Part shown: piece by piece, positions 10,246 through 18,745 of the stretch
Numbering within the stretch: the stretch's first letter is position 1
Layout of the letters: each line of letters opens with the position of its first letter
Source of the DNA: Rhizobium sp. Root708
GTDB taxonomy: Bacteria > Pseudomonadota > Alphaproteobacteria > Rhizobiales > Rhizobiaceae
Assembly: GCF_001429725.1 (NCBI RefSeq)
Contig: NZ_LMHV01000023.1
Location: 186,767 to 250,766 of the forward strand
DNA length: 64,000 nucleotides
Direction: 5' to 3'
The notes under the pieces: model-generated
Seen by the model: the letters and a program-made list of their open reading frames with translations, nothing else
Told to the model about the DNA's origin: nothing
Databases searched by the model: none
Made by a program: the position numbers and the translations under genes

Positions 10246-11256
10246 ATGTCGACCTTTTCGAAATTGCCGGAGATTGTTCCCGGCACAATTGCTGCTATCG
10301 CGGTAACTGTCGTGTCCCAACTCCTGGTCTTCGGAGAAAGAACCCTGACCGGTTTCGAGCTACTTGACGGGCTCGTGATTGCTATCCTGTTGGGCACCCT
10401 CTGGCATACAGTCTTTGGCCTGCGGCCGTCGTTGAAGCCCGGCGTTGCGTTTTCGAGCAAGGTTCTTCTGGAGTTTGCAATCGTGTCTCTCGGCGCTTCC
10501 GTGAGCGTCTCGACAGTCGCCGACGCTGGATCGAAGATGATCCTCGTTGTGGTCGGAACCGTGTTGTTGTCGCTGATGATAAGCTACGGCATATGCAGAC
10601 TGCTTGGGCTGCATGACCAACTTGCCACGCTGGTCGCCTGTGGAAACTCGATTTGCGGGAACTCGGCCATTGTCGCCGCCGCTCCGGTGATCGGCGCGCG
10701 CTCCGACGACGTCGCTGCTTCGATCGCGTTTACGGCCGCGCTCGGGATCGTCGTCGTCCTCGTGCTGCCTCCCCTTTTTCCTGCCAGTCACCTCAGCGAA
10801 TGGCAGTATGGCGTCTTGGCCGGCATGACGGTTTACGCGGTTCCGCAGGTGCTTGCCGCCACCGCGCCAATCGGGGCCGCAAGCGTGCAGATCGGCACTC
10901 TGGTGAAGCTGATGCGGGTGCTGATGCTGGGACCGGTCGTGCTGCTGTTGAGGCTGAAAAAGGGCAATCAGAGCGCAGCCCGACCGTCGCTCGCACATCT
11001 TGTGCCGTGGTTCATAGTCGGTTTCTTCGGGATGATGGTTCTACGCAGTCTCGACTTCATCCCAGCCACCGTTCTCACCATTACAAAGGCCGGATCGACC
11101 TACCTTACCATTGTCTCCATGGCGGCGCTCGGACTGTCCGTGAACATGAGAACCGTTTTCGCATCCGGCGGTCGCGTGCTTCTTGCCGGCATTCTCTCCA
11201 TGTTGGCGCTTGCCACCATGAGTGTGGTTGGATTGATGATCCTGCATGCGAACTGA
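10246..11256 (+). CDS. YeiH/UPF0324 family putative exporter
   Basis: A 336-residue polytopic membrane protein with about ten hydrophobic segments. Family signatures are GLRPSLKPGVAFSSKVLLE, the paired CGNSICGNSAIVAAAP motif at about residues 128-143 and MTVYAVPQVLAATAPIG. YeiH proteins are described as putative sulfate/sulfite-type anion exporters; the substrate here is not shown by sequence. It is controlled probably by the divergent LysR gene. ATG at 10246 after TTGGAG. Confidence 0.9.
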   Translation: MSTFSKLPEIVPGTIAAIAVTVVSQLLVFGERTLTGFELLDGLVIAILLGTLWHTVFGLRPSLKPGVAFSSKVLLEFAIVSLGASVSVSTVADAGSKMILVVVGTVLLSLMISYGICRLLGLHDQLATLVACGNSICGNSAIVAAAPVIGARSDDVAASIAFTAALGIVVVLVLPPLFPASHLSEWQYGVLAGMTVYAVPQVLAATAPIGAASVQIGTLVKLMRVLMLGPVVLLLRLKKGNQSAARPSLAHLVPWFIVGFFGMMVLRSLDFIPATVLTITKAGSTYLTIVSMAALGLSVNMRTVFASGGRVLLAGILSMLALATMSVVGLMILHAN

Positions 11257-11426
11257 GCGATGCTAACGCACGCAGACGTTCCTGCCGCGCCCGATCCGTC
11301 CCGCCATGAAACAGCGTCCTATGCGCCTGTGGTCGCGGCACGACTCGTTAAGATAACGCCCTCAACATCATCGCCGCTCATCGCAACGTGCTTGCTTCCG
11401 CTCAGCTCGCCCCTAAATCTCAACGG

Positions 11427-12713
11427 ATGGACACTGACCGAGTAGCTAGCTCTTCGGACACGATCAAAACTTCCGCGAAAAAGACCTTTCAACGGTTGAC
11501 GCCCGCGATCGTTGGCGAAGTTGATCGCCTTCTCGCGGGGCGCACGCGCGATATACGCCTGAGCACCGATCTCGCCGAACTTTTCCGCGCCCGATCATGG
11601 TCGTCGACAGCGAAAATCATCCGCGCCTGGATGGCCTGGGTCATCGTTCTCGACGTGCTGACATTGGCCGTCAACGCAGTGCTGCTATCGCCCGGCTCGG
11701 TTGTTCCTATGCTGGCGCCGGCTTCGATCTTGCCTCCCGCCGCACTCGCGGTCGGCGCCGTATTCCTGAAGCAGCGCCCTCTGTGGATGCAGGGCGTCGC
11801 TATCCAGTTGGGCATGTTCCTGATCCTGCTGTCAGTCGCTCTGGTTGCCGTCAATGCCGGGGGCGAATATTACGAGCGACACCTGACGATCATGATCTTT
11901 GTCGCGGTGACGGCGATCATCATCTTTCCCATCCCCTTCAAATGGTCGATGTCGATCGCGGCTTTCGCGCTCGGCCTTTATCTGGTCTTCCAATTGCGAA
12001 ATCCGGACATTGGAACAGGGAGTGCCCTTGCAGGCGCGCTGTTTTTCGCGAGCGGCGTGATTGCGACGCTGGTCGCCCGTCGAACGGCAAATATTCTGGC
12101 CCACAAGACATTCCTGTTTGAGCTGCGCGATCGCGCACGCCTCGCAGAACTGACGGATGCCAATTCGCGCCTGGAATTGCTTGCCCGAACCGATCCTCTC
12201 ACTGGCATCGCCAATCGCAGATGGATGATGGAAACCCTCAACCGGGCCTGGAGCGAGGATCTTGAGCCGATGAAAGGTGTTGCAATCCTGATGTGCGACG
12301 TCGATCACTTCAAGCAGCTCAATGACAGCCTCGGCCACGGCGAAGGGGACCGCTGCCTGGTGAAGGTCGCAGGGATCATACAAAGCAGCCTGCGGGACGA
12401 GCATGATCACGTGGCGCGCTATGGTGGGGAGGAATTCCTCGTGCTTCTTCCGGACGCCGACGGACAGGATGCGTCAATCGTCGCCGAGAAGATAAGAAGC
12501 CGGGTGGAGGCTGCATCCTTGGCCAACCCGAGTTCCGCCCTTGGCCCTTATGTCACCGTCAGCATCGGCCTTGCCGCGTACAAACGTGGCGGCGAGCCCG
12601 TCTCGTCCGAGATGCTCCAGCGCCAAGCCGACAAGGCGTTGTATCTCGCGAAGAGAGCGGGTCGCAACCGCGTGGTTATGTATCCCGCCGATGCGCGAGA
12701 GATACAACGTTGA
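11427..12713 (+). CDS. Membrane diguanylate cyclase (GGDEF)
   Basis: Makes cyclic di-GMP from two GTP. The N-terminal half has about six membrane segments (from IIRAWMAWVIVLDVLTLAV onward), then a short coiled linker and a GGDEF domain with DPLTGIANRR, CDVDHFKQLND and the active-site GGEEF at residues 333-337. The inhibitory RxxD site normally just before GGEEF reads DEHD, so product inhibition may be lost. The start is uncertain: an ATG at 11427 is used, a GTG at 11388 is possible, and neither has a good ribosome site. Confidence 0.9.
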   Translation: MDTDRVASSSDTIKTSAKKTFQRLTPAIVGEVDRLLAGRTRDIRLSTDLAELFRARSWSSTAKIIRAWMAWVIVLDVLTLAVNAVLLSPGSVVPMLAPASILPPAALAVGAVFLKQRPLWMQGVAIQLGMFLILLSVALVAVNAGGEYYERHLTIMIFVAVTAIIIFPIPFKWSMSIAAFALGLYLVFQLRNPDIGTGSALAGALFFASGVIATLVARRTANILAHKTFLFELRDRARLAELTDANSRLELLARTDPLTGIANRRWMMETLNRAWSEDLEPMKGVAILMCDVDHFKQLNDSLGHGEGDRCLVKVAGIIQSSLRDEHDHVARYGGEEFLVLLPDADGQDASIVAEKIRSRVEAASLANPSSALGPYVTVSIGLAAYKRGGEPVSSEMLQRQADKALYLAKRAGRNRVVMYPADAREIQR

Positions 12714-12758
12714 TATCGTTTGTTTCTTCGGCAATTCCAGGCGTTGAATGCGGCTCTA

Positions 12759-13205
12759 TCAGGACGAGAACCCCAATGGAGGTGTTCCATTTGCGCCCGG
12801 CACGTCCTGGGGAAATTCCAACAGACCTCTCGGTGGGTGGATGTCCGTCCGCCCGGCACGACGATCGGCTGCAAACTGGATGGCTTCGATCAGTTCGAGA
12901 TCAAGGACCGGCTTTTGAAGGACGCCCAATGCGCCCGGAACGCCGCCTCTGAGAGCCCCTGGATCGCTGGTCATGAACAAGACGGTCACATCCGCCTCCG
13001 CCAATGTTCGCCCGACGATCGGGCCGGTGGGTCCACCCTCGAGATTCACGTCGACAAGTGCCATGTCCACGTGATCGGCGAGCAACAGGGCCTGATACAT
13101 ATTGCTGGCGATGCCAACAGCGTGGTGCCCAAGTTCCTCGACGGTATCTTGCAGATTGAGAGCGACCAAAGGCTGATCTTCTACTATTAATACATTGAAG
13201 GACAT
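12759..13205 (-). CDS. Stand-alone response regulator receiver protein
   Basis: A 148-residue single-domain receiver: acidic pair in VLIVEDQP, phospho-acceptor Asp in MALVDVNLEGG (about residue 53), switch Thr in LFMTSDP and conserved Lys in VLQKPV. There is no output domain, only a 30-residue Pro/Gly-rich tail. The receiver resembles those of the PhyR/CheY-like general-stress branch in alphaproteobacteria. No cognate kinase is adjacent. It converges with the diguanylate cyclase gene. Confidence 0.88.
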   Translation of the reverse strand: MSFNVLIVEDQPLVALNLQDTVEELGHHAVGIASNMYQALLLADHVDMALVDVNLEGGPTGPIVGRTLAEADVTVLFMTSDPGALRGGVPGALGVLQKPVLDLELIEAIQFAADRRAGRTDIHPPRGLLEFPQDVPGANGTPPLGFSS

Positions 13206-13221
13206 AGGTTTTCTCCGCTGG

Positions 13222-13488
13222 TTAAATCTTCTCCGTTGTGCTCCGGTTAGGAGGTAACACTTCGAACCCGACAGGTGTTCCGCAGAGCGAAAATGCGATA
13301 TCGACCATGGTGAGCACCGCTGCGGCCTTGGAGCCGGAGATCATGATCGGGACAGTGACGATGCAGATGATCGCCCAAAGCGTGCACCCGGCGCCGACAC
13401 CGAAGAAGGAGAAGGCATGCAACAACGCATGCCGCCTTATCAGCCAAGGCAGAAGAAGGCCAAGAATGATGCCTATCAGCCAGCTCAT
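13222..13488 (-). CDS. Small membrane protein, 88 aa, unknown
   Basis: Starts MSWLIGIILGLLLPWLIRR after a strong AAGGAG ribosome site; the frame is open 74 codons further upstream, but this ATG is clearly better. Three membrane segments are predicted, with SFFGVGAGCTLWAIICIVTV and AVLTMVDIAFSLCG. No family recognised. Its stop is 16 bases before the start of the receiver gene on the same strand, so the two are likely co-transcribed. Confidence 0.6.
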   Translation of the reverse strand: MSWLIGIILGLLLPWLIRRHALLHAFSFFGVGAGCTLWAIICIVTVPIMISGSKAAAVLTMVDIAFSLCGTPVGFEVLPPNRSTTEKI

Positions 13489-13775
13489 CTCGTCTCCTTC
13501 CGTAATCAAGCTCAGCGGAAGCACAATCATCGCTGACCCGAATTGTTCCCTTGCGAAACGGCGCAAAAGGACTGGAAGCATGGCAAAGCATGACCCAGCC
13601 AAAAGAGGCTGGATGGGCAACCATTTCGTGACGCAGACTTCTCGCTCCGATGATGGATTAATTTCACGAACCGTTCGACGAAGGCTCACAAAGGCTTGGC
13701 CGGCGCTCACCGCCGTTGTAGGGCTTCGTCGCGACTGATGTCTCGGCTAGGCGAACGGAAGATGGGACTGAAGAA

Positions 13776-15254
13776 ATGAACGAGGCATCCCGTCAAACAG
13801 CAGTCACGCCATCCGCGCTGTCGGAGTCGGAGAAGAACGTCATTATCGCGGGCGTCCTTCTTTCCATGTTGCTCGCAGCGCTGGACCAGACGATCGTTGC
13901 TCCAGCCATGCCGACGATCGGAAAGGCACTTGGGCACGCCGAGTATCTTCCTTGGGTTGTGACAGCCTATCTTCTGACCGCGACCGCCATGGCGCCGCTC
14001 TATGGCAAGATTTCGGATGTGCGCGGACGGCGCCCAACCATCTTCGCCGCCATCATCATCTTTCTCATTGGATCGCTGATCAGTGCGCTTGCGCCGAATA
14101 TGCTGATGCTGATCATCGGCCGCGCTGTCCAGGGTCTTGGCGGCGGCGGTTTGTTCGCGCTTTCGCAAACGGTCATCGGCGATCTGGTGCCGCCGCGCGA
14201 GCGCGCGAAATATGCGGCCTGGATCTCGGGAACATGGGCGGTGGCAAGCATCGCCGGACCGCTGTTGGGCGGCACCTTCGCTGAGCATTTCCATTGGTCC
14301 CTGATTTTTTGGATCAACCTCCCGCTCGGGCTGGTGGCGCTCGCGATCATCAACAATCCGCTGAAGAAGCTGCCGATCGCTGCGCACAAGCACCGCATAG
14401 ATGCCGCCGGCGCCGTCCTCCTCGTGGTCGCGACCGCCGTCTTGCTGCTTGCGCTCAACTGGGGCGGCAGCCGCTATTCCTGGCTGTCCCCGACGATAAT
14501 AGGATTGCTGGGCGCTTCCGCCGCCCTCTGGGCCGTATTCAGCTTGCGGCTGCGACGAGCGGTCGAACCACTGATCTCGCTGGAAGTTCTTGCCAATCCG
14601 ATCGTACGGTACGGGACGCTATCGATGTTCGCGGCGCAGGCTGCCAACGTTGGCCTCTCGGTCTATCTTCCTGTCTACATGCAATCATTCCACGGCCTTT
14701 CCGCCGGTGGTTCAGGCGTTGCCATGCTTGGCCTGCTGCTCGGCACCGTTGTTGGAGCCACGGTCAGCGGCCGCAGCATCCCGCGTGTCACCCGCTACAA
14801 GATGATCGCCATTGCGGGCGCCCTTTTCAGCCTGATCTGCCTCGCTGCGCTGGCCTTCTTGGCTGGTCGGTCGTCGTTGCTTGTGCTTGAACTCCTGACC
14901 GTCGGTGCCGGCTTCGGGACCGGCATGACATTCCCGGTCGCCACCATTTCCGTCCAGAACGCGGTGGATCAGGCCCATCTCGGCGTCGCGACTGGTGTGC
15001 TGACGTTCCTGCGGTCACTTGGCGGTGCCCTGGGCGTTGCCATTCTTGGCGCCATCGCTCTCGGTAACGGACTGCCACTCGGCGGCGAAAGCTTGCAGGC
15101 ATCAGGGGCGACTGCCACGTCGGCTGCGCCCTTCGCCTATATTTTCTTCGCCTGTACCGCAGCCATGGCGCTATCGCTCCTCGTGTTGCACCTCATGCCG
15201 GAAAAGCCTCTGCGGGGCCGCGCCGAGAACGATGTTCCGACCGTGGTCGAATGA
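13776..15254 (+). CDS. MFS drug efflux transporter, DHA2 (14-TM) family
   Basis: A 492-residue proton-driven exporter of the EmrB/QacA type. The DHA2 signature LDQTIVAPAMPTIGKALG lies at about residues 39-56, motif A is GKISDVRGRRPT, and motif C-like Gly/Pro spacing follows at TWAVASIAGPLLGG. About fourteen hydrophobic segments are visible. No partner membrane-fusion gene is adjacent, so it probably works alone in the inner membrane. A hairpin follows the stop. Confidence 0.93.
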   Translation: MNEASRQTAVTPSALSESEKNVIIAGVLLSMLLAALDQTIVAPAMPTIGKALGHAEYLPWVVTAYLLTATAMAPLYGKISDVRGRRPTIFAAIIIFLIGSLISALAPNMLMLIIGRAVQGLGGGGLFALSQTVIGDLVPPRERAKYAAWISGTWAVASIAGPLLGGTFAEHFHWSLIFWINLPLGLVALAIINNPLKKLPIAAHKHRIDAAGAVLLVVATAVLLLALNWGGSRYSWLSPTIIGLLGASAALWAVFSLRLRRAVEPLISLEVLANPIVRYGTLSMFAAQAANVGLSVYLPVYMQSFHGLSAGGSGVAMLGLLLGTVVGATVSGRSIPRVTRYKMIAIAGALFSLICLAALAFLAGRSSLLVLELLTVGAGFGTGMTFPVATISVQNAVDQAHLGVATGVLTFLRSLGGALGVAILGAIALGNGLPLGGESLQASGATATSAAPFAYIFFACTAAMALSLLVLHLMPEKPLRGRAENDVPTVVE

Positions 15255-15268
15255 CTGCACGAACGCTT

Positions 15269-15288
15269 CGACCGGCTGCGGCCGGTCG
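15269..15288. terminator. Hairpin between convergent genes
   Basis: Perfect 8-base stem CGACCGGC / GCCGGTCG with a TGCG tetraloop, 15 bases after the MFS stop and 28 bases from the PIN gene stop on the other strand. No strong U-tract, but it is well placed to terminate transcription from either side. Confidence 0.55.
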
Positions 15289-15315
15289 GCTTGGTCCTCG
15301 CATTTGGCGCCATTG

Positions 15316-15726
15316 TCAGGCGGTCGTGGCCAGCAAGTCCTCAAGTGAGGCAACATCGACAAACGATCGCGCCGCTGTAGCGAGATCGCGATCCAAGGTC
15401 ACCAAAACATCCGCCTGCAGCTGTGTCACGGCGATGTACTCGGCGCTATAGGTATCTTGCCAGTCAAGCTTGCTGGCGATCTCCCACGCGTGCCGCTGCA
15501 ACACACGATCGCCAAGCAACCGAATTTGCAGTCCCCGAAGATAGTCGAGCTGAACATCAGCCTCCTTCTTCGCAAGCTCGCCGCTGCGAACTGCTGAGTA
15601 GAGCTGCGACAACACCTGGGAGCGCAAGAGGGTCGGAGCGACCAGGGCGTGGTCTACGGGCACCTCTGCCTTGTCCCTCGCCAATAGCAACGCGACATCG
15701 GCAGTTATCGCAAACCGTTTCTTCAC
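15316..15726 (-). CDS. PIN-domain protein, VapC-like, without an antitoxin
   Basis: A 136-residue PIN-type nuclease: conserved acidic residues at ITADVAL (Asp 10), the YSAEYIAVTQLQADVLVTLDRDLA block with Glu and Asp residues, and a small beta-strand core. GTG start with GGAGG upstream. VapC toxins normally follow a small antitoxin gene; the 110 bases upstream contain no such gene. It could be an orphan toxin, a housekeeping PIN nuclease or a relic. Confidence 0.75.
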   Translation of the reverse strand: MKKRFAITADVALLLARDKAEVPVDHALVAPTLLRSQVLSQLYSAVRSGELAKKEADVQLDYLRGLQIRLLGDRVLQRHAWEIASKLDWQDTYSAEYIAVTQLQADVLVTLDRDLATAARSFVDVASLEDLLATTA

Positions 15727-15836
15727 TGGGCCCTCCTCCTGCAGTCAATCATCCGGCTGCGCGAATAATGCGTCAGCTAGCGTCGCGCTTAGATAATCCA
15801 ACCTCTTCGCTTCAGCGATGCGCTATCCGGTGACCT

Positions 15837-17054
15837 CTAGATCAGAGCTTCAAGCGTCCCCGCGCCTGCCAGGAGAATAACCACAGTCCACGGAGGCATC
15901 TTCCAGACGACGAGAAGAAGCAGGCCGAGCAGAGCGAGGGCGAAATCCTTGGGCGACAACACCGCGCTGACCCAGACCGGGTTATAGAGCGCCGCCGCAA
16001 GCACTCCGACCACCGCGGCGTTGGCACCACTCATCGCTGCCCGGGCAAGCGGAAAGCGGTTCAATCCGCCCCAAAACGGCAGCGTTCCGACGAGTAGAAG
16101 GAAGCCCGGCAGAAAGATCGCAACAAGACAGATGGCAGCTCCAAGGACGCCATTCGGAGAAGGGTCCATGGCGGCTCCGAGGTAGGCCGCGAATGTGAAG
16201 AGCGGGCCAGGCACGGCCTGCGCGATGCCATAGCCTGCGAGGAACGAGTTATTGGAAATCCAGCCCTTTTGGACGGTTTCCGCCTCCAGAAGCGGGAGCA
16301 CCACATGACCGCCCCCAAACACCAGCGAGCCCGAACGATAGAATGCGTCGAATAAGCTGATGGCCTGGAGATTGGCGTAGGAGGCGACGACGGGAAGCGC
16401 GATCAGCAGCGCAAAAAAAGCCACGAGGCAAATCGCGCCAACCCACCTCGATATGTTGAACGAAACACTTCCGCCCTGTCGCGAAGCGACTTGCCGACAG
16501 AGCAGAAGACCGAGAAATGCCCCGACGACAATCGCCGCCAATTGTCCAAAAACGCCGCCGAAGGTGACGGCAAACACGGCGACTATGGCAATTGCCGCGC
16601 GTGGCCGGTCAGGGGTGAGCGATTTCGCCATGCCCCACACCGCCTGCGCGACGACCGCGACCGCCACGAGTTTCAAACCATGAAGCAATCCCTGTCCGAC
16701 GGGATTGTTGAATGCAGTCGCCGCCATCGCGAACACGACCAGGATAATTGCGGATGGGAGCGTGAACGCCGTCCATGCGGCAAGTGCGCCAAGTGGACCG
16801 GCGCGCATCAAGCCGAGGGCGAACCCAACCTGGCTCGATGCAGGACCCGGGAGAAACTGGCAAAGCGCGACGAGGTCTGCATATCCTCTCTCGTCCAGCC
16901 ACTTTCTCCGGATGACCAGTTCATCTCGGAAATATCCAAGATGCGCGATCGGTCCGCCAAATGACGTCAAGCCAAGCTTGAGGAAGGCGCCGAACACTTC
17001 TCCAGGGTTTCCCGCGGCCGTCACTCGCTCACTCCGTATGCCATCAGTCTCCAC
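15837..17054 (-). CDS. chrA: Chromate transporter, ChrA family
   Basis: A 405-residue bidomain ChrA. Each half carries the family motif: FLKLGLTSFGGPIAHLGYF near residue 24 and FYRSGSLVFGGGHVVLPLLE in the second half, with PGP motifs QFLPGPASSQ and QAVPGPLFTFAAYLG. The GTG at 17054 follows AGAGGAG and is chosen over upstream codons that overlap the next gene's region. Known members export chromate by proton antiport; here that substrate is inferred. No chrB regulator is visible. Confidence 0.92.
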   Translation of the reverse strand: METDGIRSERVTAAGNPGEVFGAFLKLGLTSFGGPIAHLGYFRDELVIRRKWLDERGYADLVALCQFLPGPASSQVGFALGLMRAGPLGALAAWTAFTLPSAIILVVFAMAATAFNNPVGQGLLHGLKLVAVAVVAQAVWGMAKSLTPDRPRAAIAIVAVFAVTFGGVFGQLAAIVVGAFLGLLLCRQVASRQGGSVSFNISRWVGAICLVAFFALLIALPVVASYANLQAISLFDAFYRSGSLVFGGGHVVLPLLEAETVQKGWISNNSFLAGYGIAQAVPGPLFTFAAYLGAAMDPSPNGVLGAAICLVAIFLPGFLLLVGTLPFWGGLNRFPLARAAMSGANAAVVGVLAAALYNPVWVSAVLSPKDFALALLGLLLLVVWKMPPWTVVILLAGAGTLEALI

Positions 17055-17155
17055 CCGATCTCCTCTTTCGCTTGAGGCGGAGCTTATTCTTCGGCAGCGT
17101 GACACGATCATGACACCGCATGACATAGCTCGACCGGGAGCACCGCCCAATGATC

Positions 17156-17581
17156 TCAAGCAGTTCGCTCGAACCGGAGTATCCCCGCCACCTTGGGGCC
17201 TGCGCCGGTATCCGAAGGATGGGAGACGCCATCCGAGACGGGAACCTCCGCAAAATCGAAGGGACTGACACCTTCGATGCAAGCGACGTTGATACCGAAC
17301 TGGCTCGTGTTCGAGCGGCGCTGATGGTGGGTATAGATCCCGCAGGTCTTGCAGAAATAGTGTTTAGCGGTGCCCGTATGAAATTGATAACGCGTCAGAT
17401 TATCTTCGCCTTGGACAAATTCGATATCAGACAGGTCTGCCGAGGCGGCGATCGCACCCCGCATCCGGCAATAGGAGCACGTACAGCGACGGATGGTGTT
17501 GAATTCGTCCGCCAGCCGAACGCGGAACCTTACGGCACCGCAGTGGCATGCTGCATCATGCTGCTGTCTCTGATCGCTCAT
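17156..17581 (-). CDS. GFA family (glutathione-dependent formaldehyde-activating-like) protein
   Basis: A 141-residue zinc-binding protein with cysteine motifs CHCGAVRF, CTCSYC and FCKTCGIYTHH, the signature of the Gfa/CENP-V fold. The ATG at 17581 follows GAGGCGG; a longer open frame runs far upstream but is antisense to the DUF1003 gene. Most members have no proven formaldehyde activity, so the role is uncertain. It lies just upstream of chrA on the same strand. Confidence 0.88.
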   Translation of the reverse strand: MSDQRQQHDAACHCGAVRFRVRLADEFNTIRRCTCSYCRMRGAIAASADLSDIEFVQGEDNLTRYQFHTGTAKHYFCKTCGIYTHHQRRSNTSQFGINVACIEGVSPFDFAEVPVSDGVSHPSDTGAGPKVAGILRFERTA

Positions 17582-17752
17582 TACCGCCTCGCTCGTTTCA
17601 GCAATCATTAGCGAAGCCGAGCGCGCTCCACAATGCGGCGATAACTCGCGCGGCAATCCCCAAAACGGGGTTCGATTTGCCACGAATTGAATGTCACAAT
17701 CCTGTTCGAATTGACGGCTAGATCGGCGAAAATCGGGAACGAGGATCAGCAG

Positions 17753-18658
17753 ATGGCAGAAGAGAAGCCCCTGGATTTCGCAGGCGAGATCGTCGACTTC
17801 GACGCCGGGCATGGAGAAGCCGCCACCGTCGAGATGGACGACTATACCAGGAGCCTTGCGCAGGCCAAGGCGAAGTCGGTCAAGCTCGTCGACGCGATCA
17901 CTGGCGCCACGCTGAAGAAAAAGGATGCGATCCACTTTGACGATATGCGCCCGTCGCTCGCGGATTTCATGCGTCAGAAACACCCCGGCCTTCGTTCGGA
18001 CGACTACATCAGCCGCAAGGTGGTCGATGACTATCGCGGCCAGTACATTGCCGAACTTCTGCGCGACGAACGCGGCGAACTGTCGAACCTCGAAGACGAA
18101 GTCGTCGAAAGCCTGAAGAGCCACGACACGCTCGCAGAAAACATCGAAGAGGACTACGAGGAACATCGTTCGATCGGCGACCGCGTCGCTGATGTCGTCG
18201 CGACCTTCGGCGGCAGTTGGACCTTCATCATCTCCTTCTGCCTGTTCCTCGCCGTCTGGATGGGGATCAACATGGTGCTTGGCGAGAGGGAAGCGTTCGA
18301 CGTCTATCCGTTCATCCTGCTGAATTTCATCCTCTCGACCATTGCCGCCCTTCAGGCGCCGATCATCATGATGAGCCAGCGGCGCCAGGAATCGAAGGAT
18401 CGGTTGCGGGCCCTCAATGACTACAAGGTCAACCTCAAGGCCGAACTGGAAATCCGCCACCTGCATGAAAAGGTCGATCATCTGTTGAACCGGCAGTGGG
18501 AACGATTGACCGAGATCCAGCAGATCCAGATCGAGATGATGCTCGAACAGGCCAAAGCCGCCAATCGGGCATTGAAGATGAGCAAGGCGCAGAGGACCAA
18601 GACCAACGCGCTGAAGAACCTGTTCGGTACCCCCAAGGCGGATGAGGCCGACGAATAG
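17753..18658 (+). CDS. DUF1003 membrane protein
   Basis: A 301-residue protein. About 130 soluble residues (including FADFMRQKHPG-like and YISRKVVDDYRG segments) precede the DUF1003 core: RVADVVATFGGSWTFI, two membrane segments, FILLNFILSTIAALQAPIIMMSQ and RQESKDRLRALNDYKVNLKAE. A C-terminal helix (HEKVDHLLNRQWERL) suggests oligomerisation. Start at 17753 after ACGAGG. Function of the family is unknown. Confidence 0.88.
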   Translation: MAEEKPLDFAGEIVDFDAGHGEAATVEMDDYTRSLAQAKAKSVKLVDAITGATLKKKDAIHFDDMRPSLADFMRQKHPGLRSDDYISRKVVDDYRGQYIAELLRDERGELSNLEDEVVESLKSHDTLAENIEEDYEEHRSIGDRVADVVATFGGSWTFIISFCLFLAVWMGINMVLGEREAFDVYPFILLNFILSTIAALQAPIIMMSQRRQESKDRLRALNDYKVNLKAELEIRHLHEKVDHLLNRQWERLTEIQQIQIEMMLEQAKAANRALKMSKAQRTKTNALKNLFGTPKADEADE

Positions 18659-18678
18659 GGGGACCAGCACAAAGCAAA

Positions 18679-18714
18679 ATGCCAGGCCGCTGTGGCTCTC
18701 ACGGGGCCTGGCAT
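18679..18714. terminator. Strong bidirectional terminator between DUF1003 and NCS2 genes
   Basis: Perfect 10-base inverted repeat ATGCCAGGCC (18679-18688) and GGCCTGGCAT (18705-18714) with a 16-base loop. On the minus strand it is followed by a T-rich run (complement of CAAAGCAAAA), so it is a good intrinsic terminator for the permease gene and usable from the other side. Confidence 0.75.
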
Positions 18715-18745
18715 GAGGTGGTGCGGAGAAAGTCTTTCAGCTCTC

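Noticed and set aside
13532..13557. GGAAC-N16-GATT before the 88-aa membrane protein
   Set aside because: Two mismatches in the -10 box; too weak for an EcfG promoter.
17582..18670. A 363-codon N-terminal extension of the GFA protein
   Set aside because: It is antisense to the DUF1003 gene, and a proper start with a ribosome site exists at 17581.
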